A DNA stretch of 64,000 nucleotides from Acidicapsa acidisoli (lineage in GTDB: Bacteria; Acidobacteriota; Terriglobia; Terriglobales; Acidobacteriaceae), in the NCBI RefSeq assembly GCF_025685625.1, contig NZ_JAGSYI010000001.1, forward strand, positions 1,922,001 through 1,986,000. The letters are read 5' to 3'. The translations under genes and the position numbers were made by a program. Of this stretch, positions 63,585 through 64,000 are shown in pieces (position 1 is the stretch's first letter; every line of letters starts with the position of its first letter). The notes beneath the pieces are model-generated. The model was given only the letters and a program-made list of their open reading frames with translations. It did not search any database and was not told the DNA's origin.

Positions 63585-64000
63585 ATGAAGCAGATAGGCC
63601 GTACGCGGGATTTCTCATTGATGCGCGACGCGCAGAGCGGAAACCACATTGCTTTTGAACAGCTGGTGAATATCCATGATCGCGCTGTACTAAGACTTGC
63701 GTTCCGTATTACTGGGTCGAAGAACGATATCCAAGATATCTATCAAGAGGCATTTCTGAAAATTTACAGGATGCTGGGCAGCTTCCGTTTCGAGTGCTCC
63801 GTTTCAACCTGGATCTACCGTATTGTGACCAATGTTTGCTTTGATCATCTGCGGAAGAGTAGAAGGCGCAAAGAGAAGAGCGCGATAGAAATGAGCGCCG
63901 ATGGGGAGGAGTACAACCTGTTGGATCAAGTCCCAGACAACAGGCTGGCTTACCAACCCGAACATCAATTGTTCCGCCGGGAAGAAGGGGTTCATGTCCT
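63585..64000 (+). CDS. ECF-type RNA polymerase sigma factor (3' end outside window)
   Basis: ATG 63585 preceded by GGAGAAGG; 138 codons are in the window. Region 2 is complete: MRDAQSGNHIAFEQLVNIHD, RAVLRLAFRITGSKNDIQDI, YQEAFLKIYRMLGSFRFECS, VSTWIYRIVTNVCFDHLRKS, followed by a basic RRRKEKSA linker and the beginning of the inter-domain region; region 4 lies beyond the edge. Third ECF sigma gene of the window; an anti-sigma remnant is just upstream. Confidence 0.9.
   Translation, partial: MKQIGRTRDFSLMRDAQSGNHIAFEQLVNIHDRAVLRLAFRITGSKNDIQDIYQEAFLKIYRMLGSFRFECSVSTWIYRIVTNVCFDHLRKSRRRKEKSAIEMSADGEEYNLLDQVPDNRLAYQPEHQLFRREEGVHV

Noticed and set aside
1-64000. tRNA, rRNA genes, CRISPR arrays, prophage or integrase genes
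   Set aside because: Looked for by eye on both strands; no cloverleaf with TTCGA arm in a gap, no regularly spaced direct repeats, and no integrase was found.

Overview
The window looks like chromosomal DNA of an acidobacterium (class Terriglobia, Acidobacteriaceae-like). This is inferred from gene content: two very large Oar-type TonB-dependent receptors with an N-terminal carboxypeptidase-regulatory domain and C-terminal Phe, a DUF5818 protein, an FG-GAP/Ig-like surface protein with the C-terminus typical of this phylum, a wHTH-TolB-TPR regulator, several ECF sigma factors and a LigD/Ku pair. No rRNA, tRNA or CRISPR array was seen.

Layout. 0-3.8 kb (minus): carboxyltransferase, acyl-CoA dehydrogenase and HMG-CoA lyase, a leucine/branched-chain acid degradation operon cut by the window start. 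3.9-8.1 kb (minus): a DUF3175 gene broken by one amber codon, then ligD and ku (non-homologous end joining). 8.2-22 kb: GH127 glycosidase, a repeat element, an aminotransferase, convergent sixA and ppx/gppA, DUF5818 protein, GT39 glycosyltransferase, an unlisted 57-residue membrane protein, a serpin, an HpnI-like glycosyltransferase, and hspR-dnaJ. A 748-base gap then holds a parS-like palindrome. 22.3-28 kb (plus): a small membrane protein, three outer-membrane barrel proteins and a PstS with an extra N-terminal domain, a candidate envelope uptake locus.

28-46 kb is accessory and decaying: an IS5-type transposase remnant, a TonB receptor, an SDR/epimerase pair divergent from a TetR gene with a clear operator, a truncated VOC protein, a truncated response regulator beside a giant 7-PAS kinase carrying an exact 395-residue internal duplication, an aldehyde dehydrogenase gene with its middle deleted, a cNMP-glutaredoxin-thioredoxin-reductase fusion with an ECF sigma factor, and a complete RND efflux operon (adaptor, pump, outer-membrane channel) collapsed into about 1.1 kb.

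46-64 kb: FG-GAP protein, small secreted protein, wHTH-TPR regulator, then an ECF sigma factor, soluble histidine kinase, omega-like small protein, Tat-exported ferritin-like protein, second TonB receptor and a di-heme oxidoreductase, all on the plus strand and possibly an envelope redox/metal locus. The window closes with an anti-sigma-factor fragment and the start of another ECF sigma factor.

The most notable results are the collapsed RND operon, the deleted aldehyde dehydrogenase, the duplicated PAS cassette, the PstS/outer-membrane locus, the TetR operator, the parS-like site, and the missed 57-residue gene.
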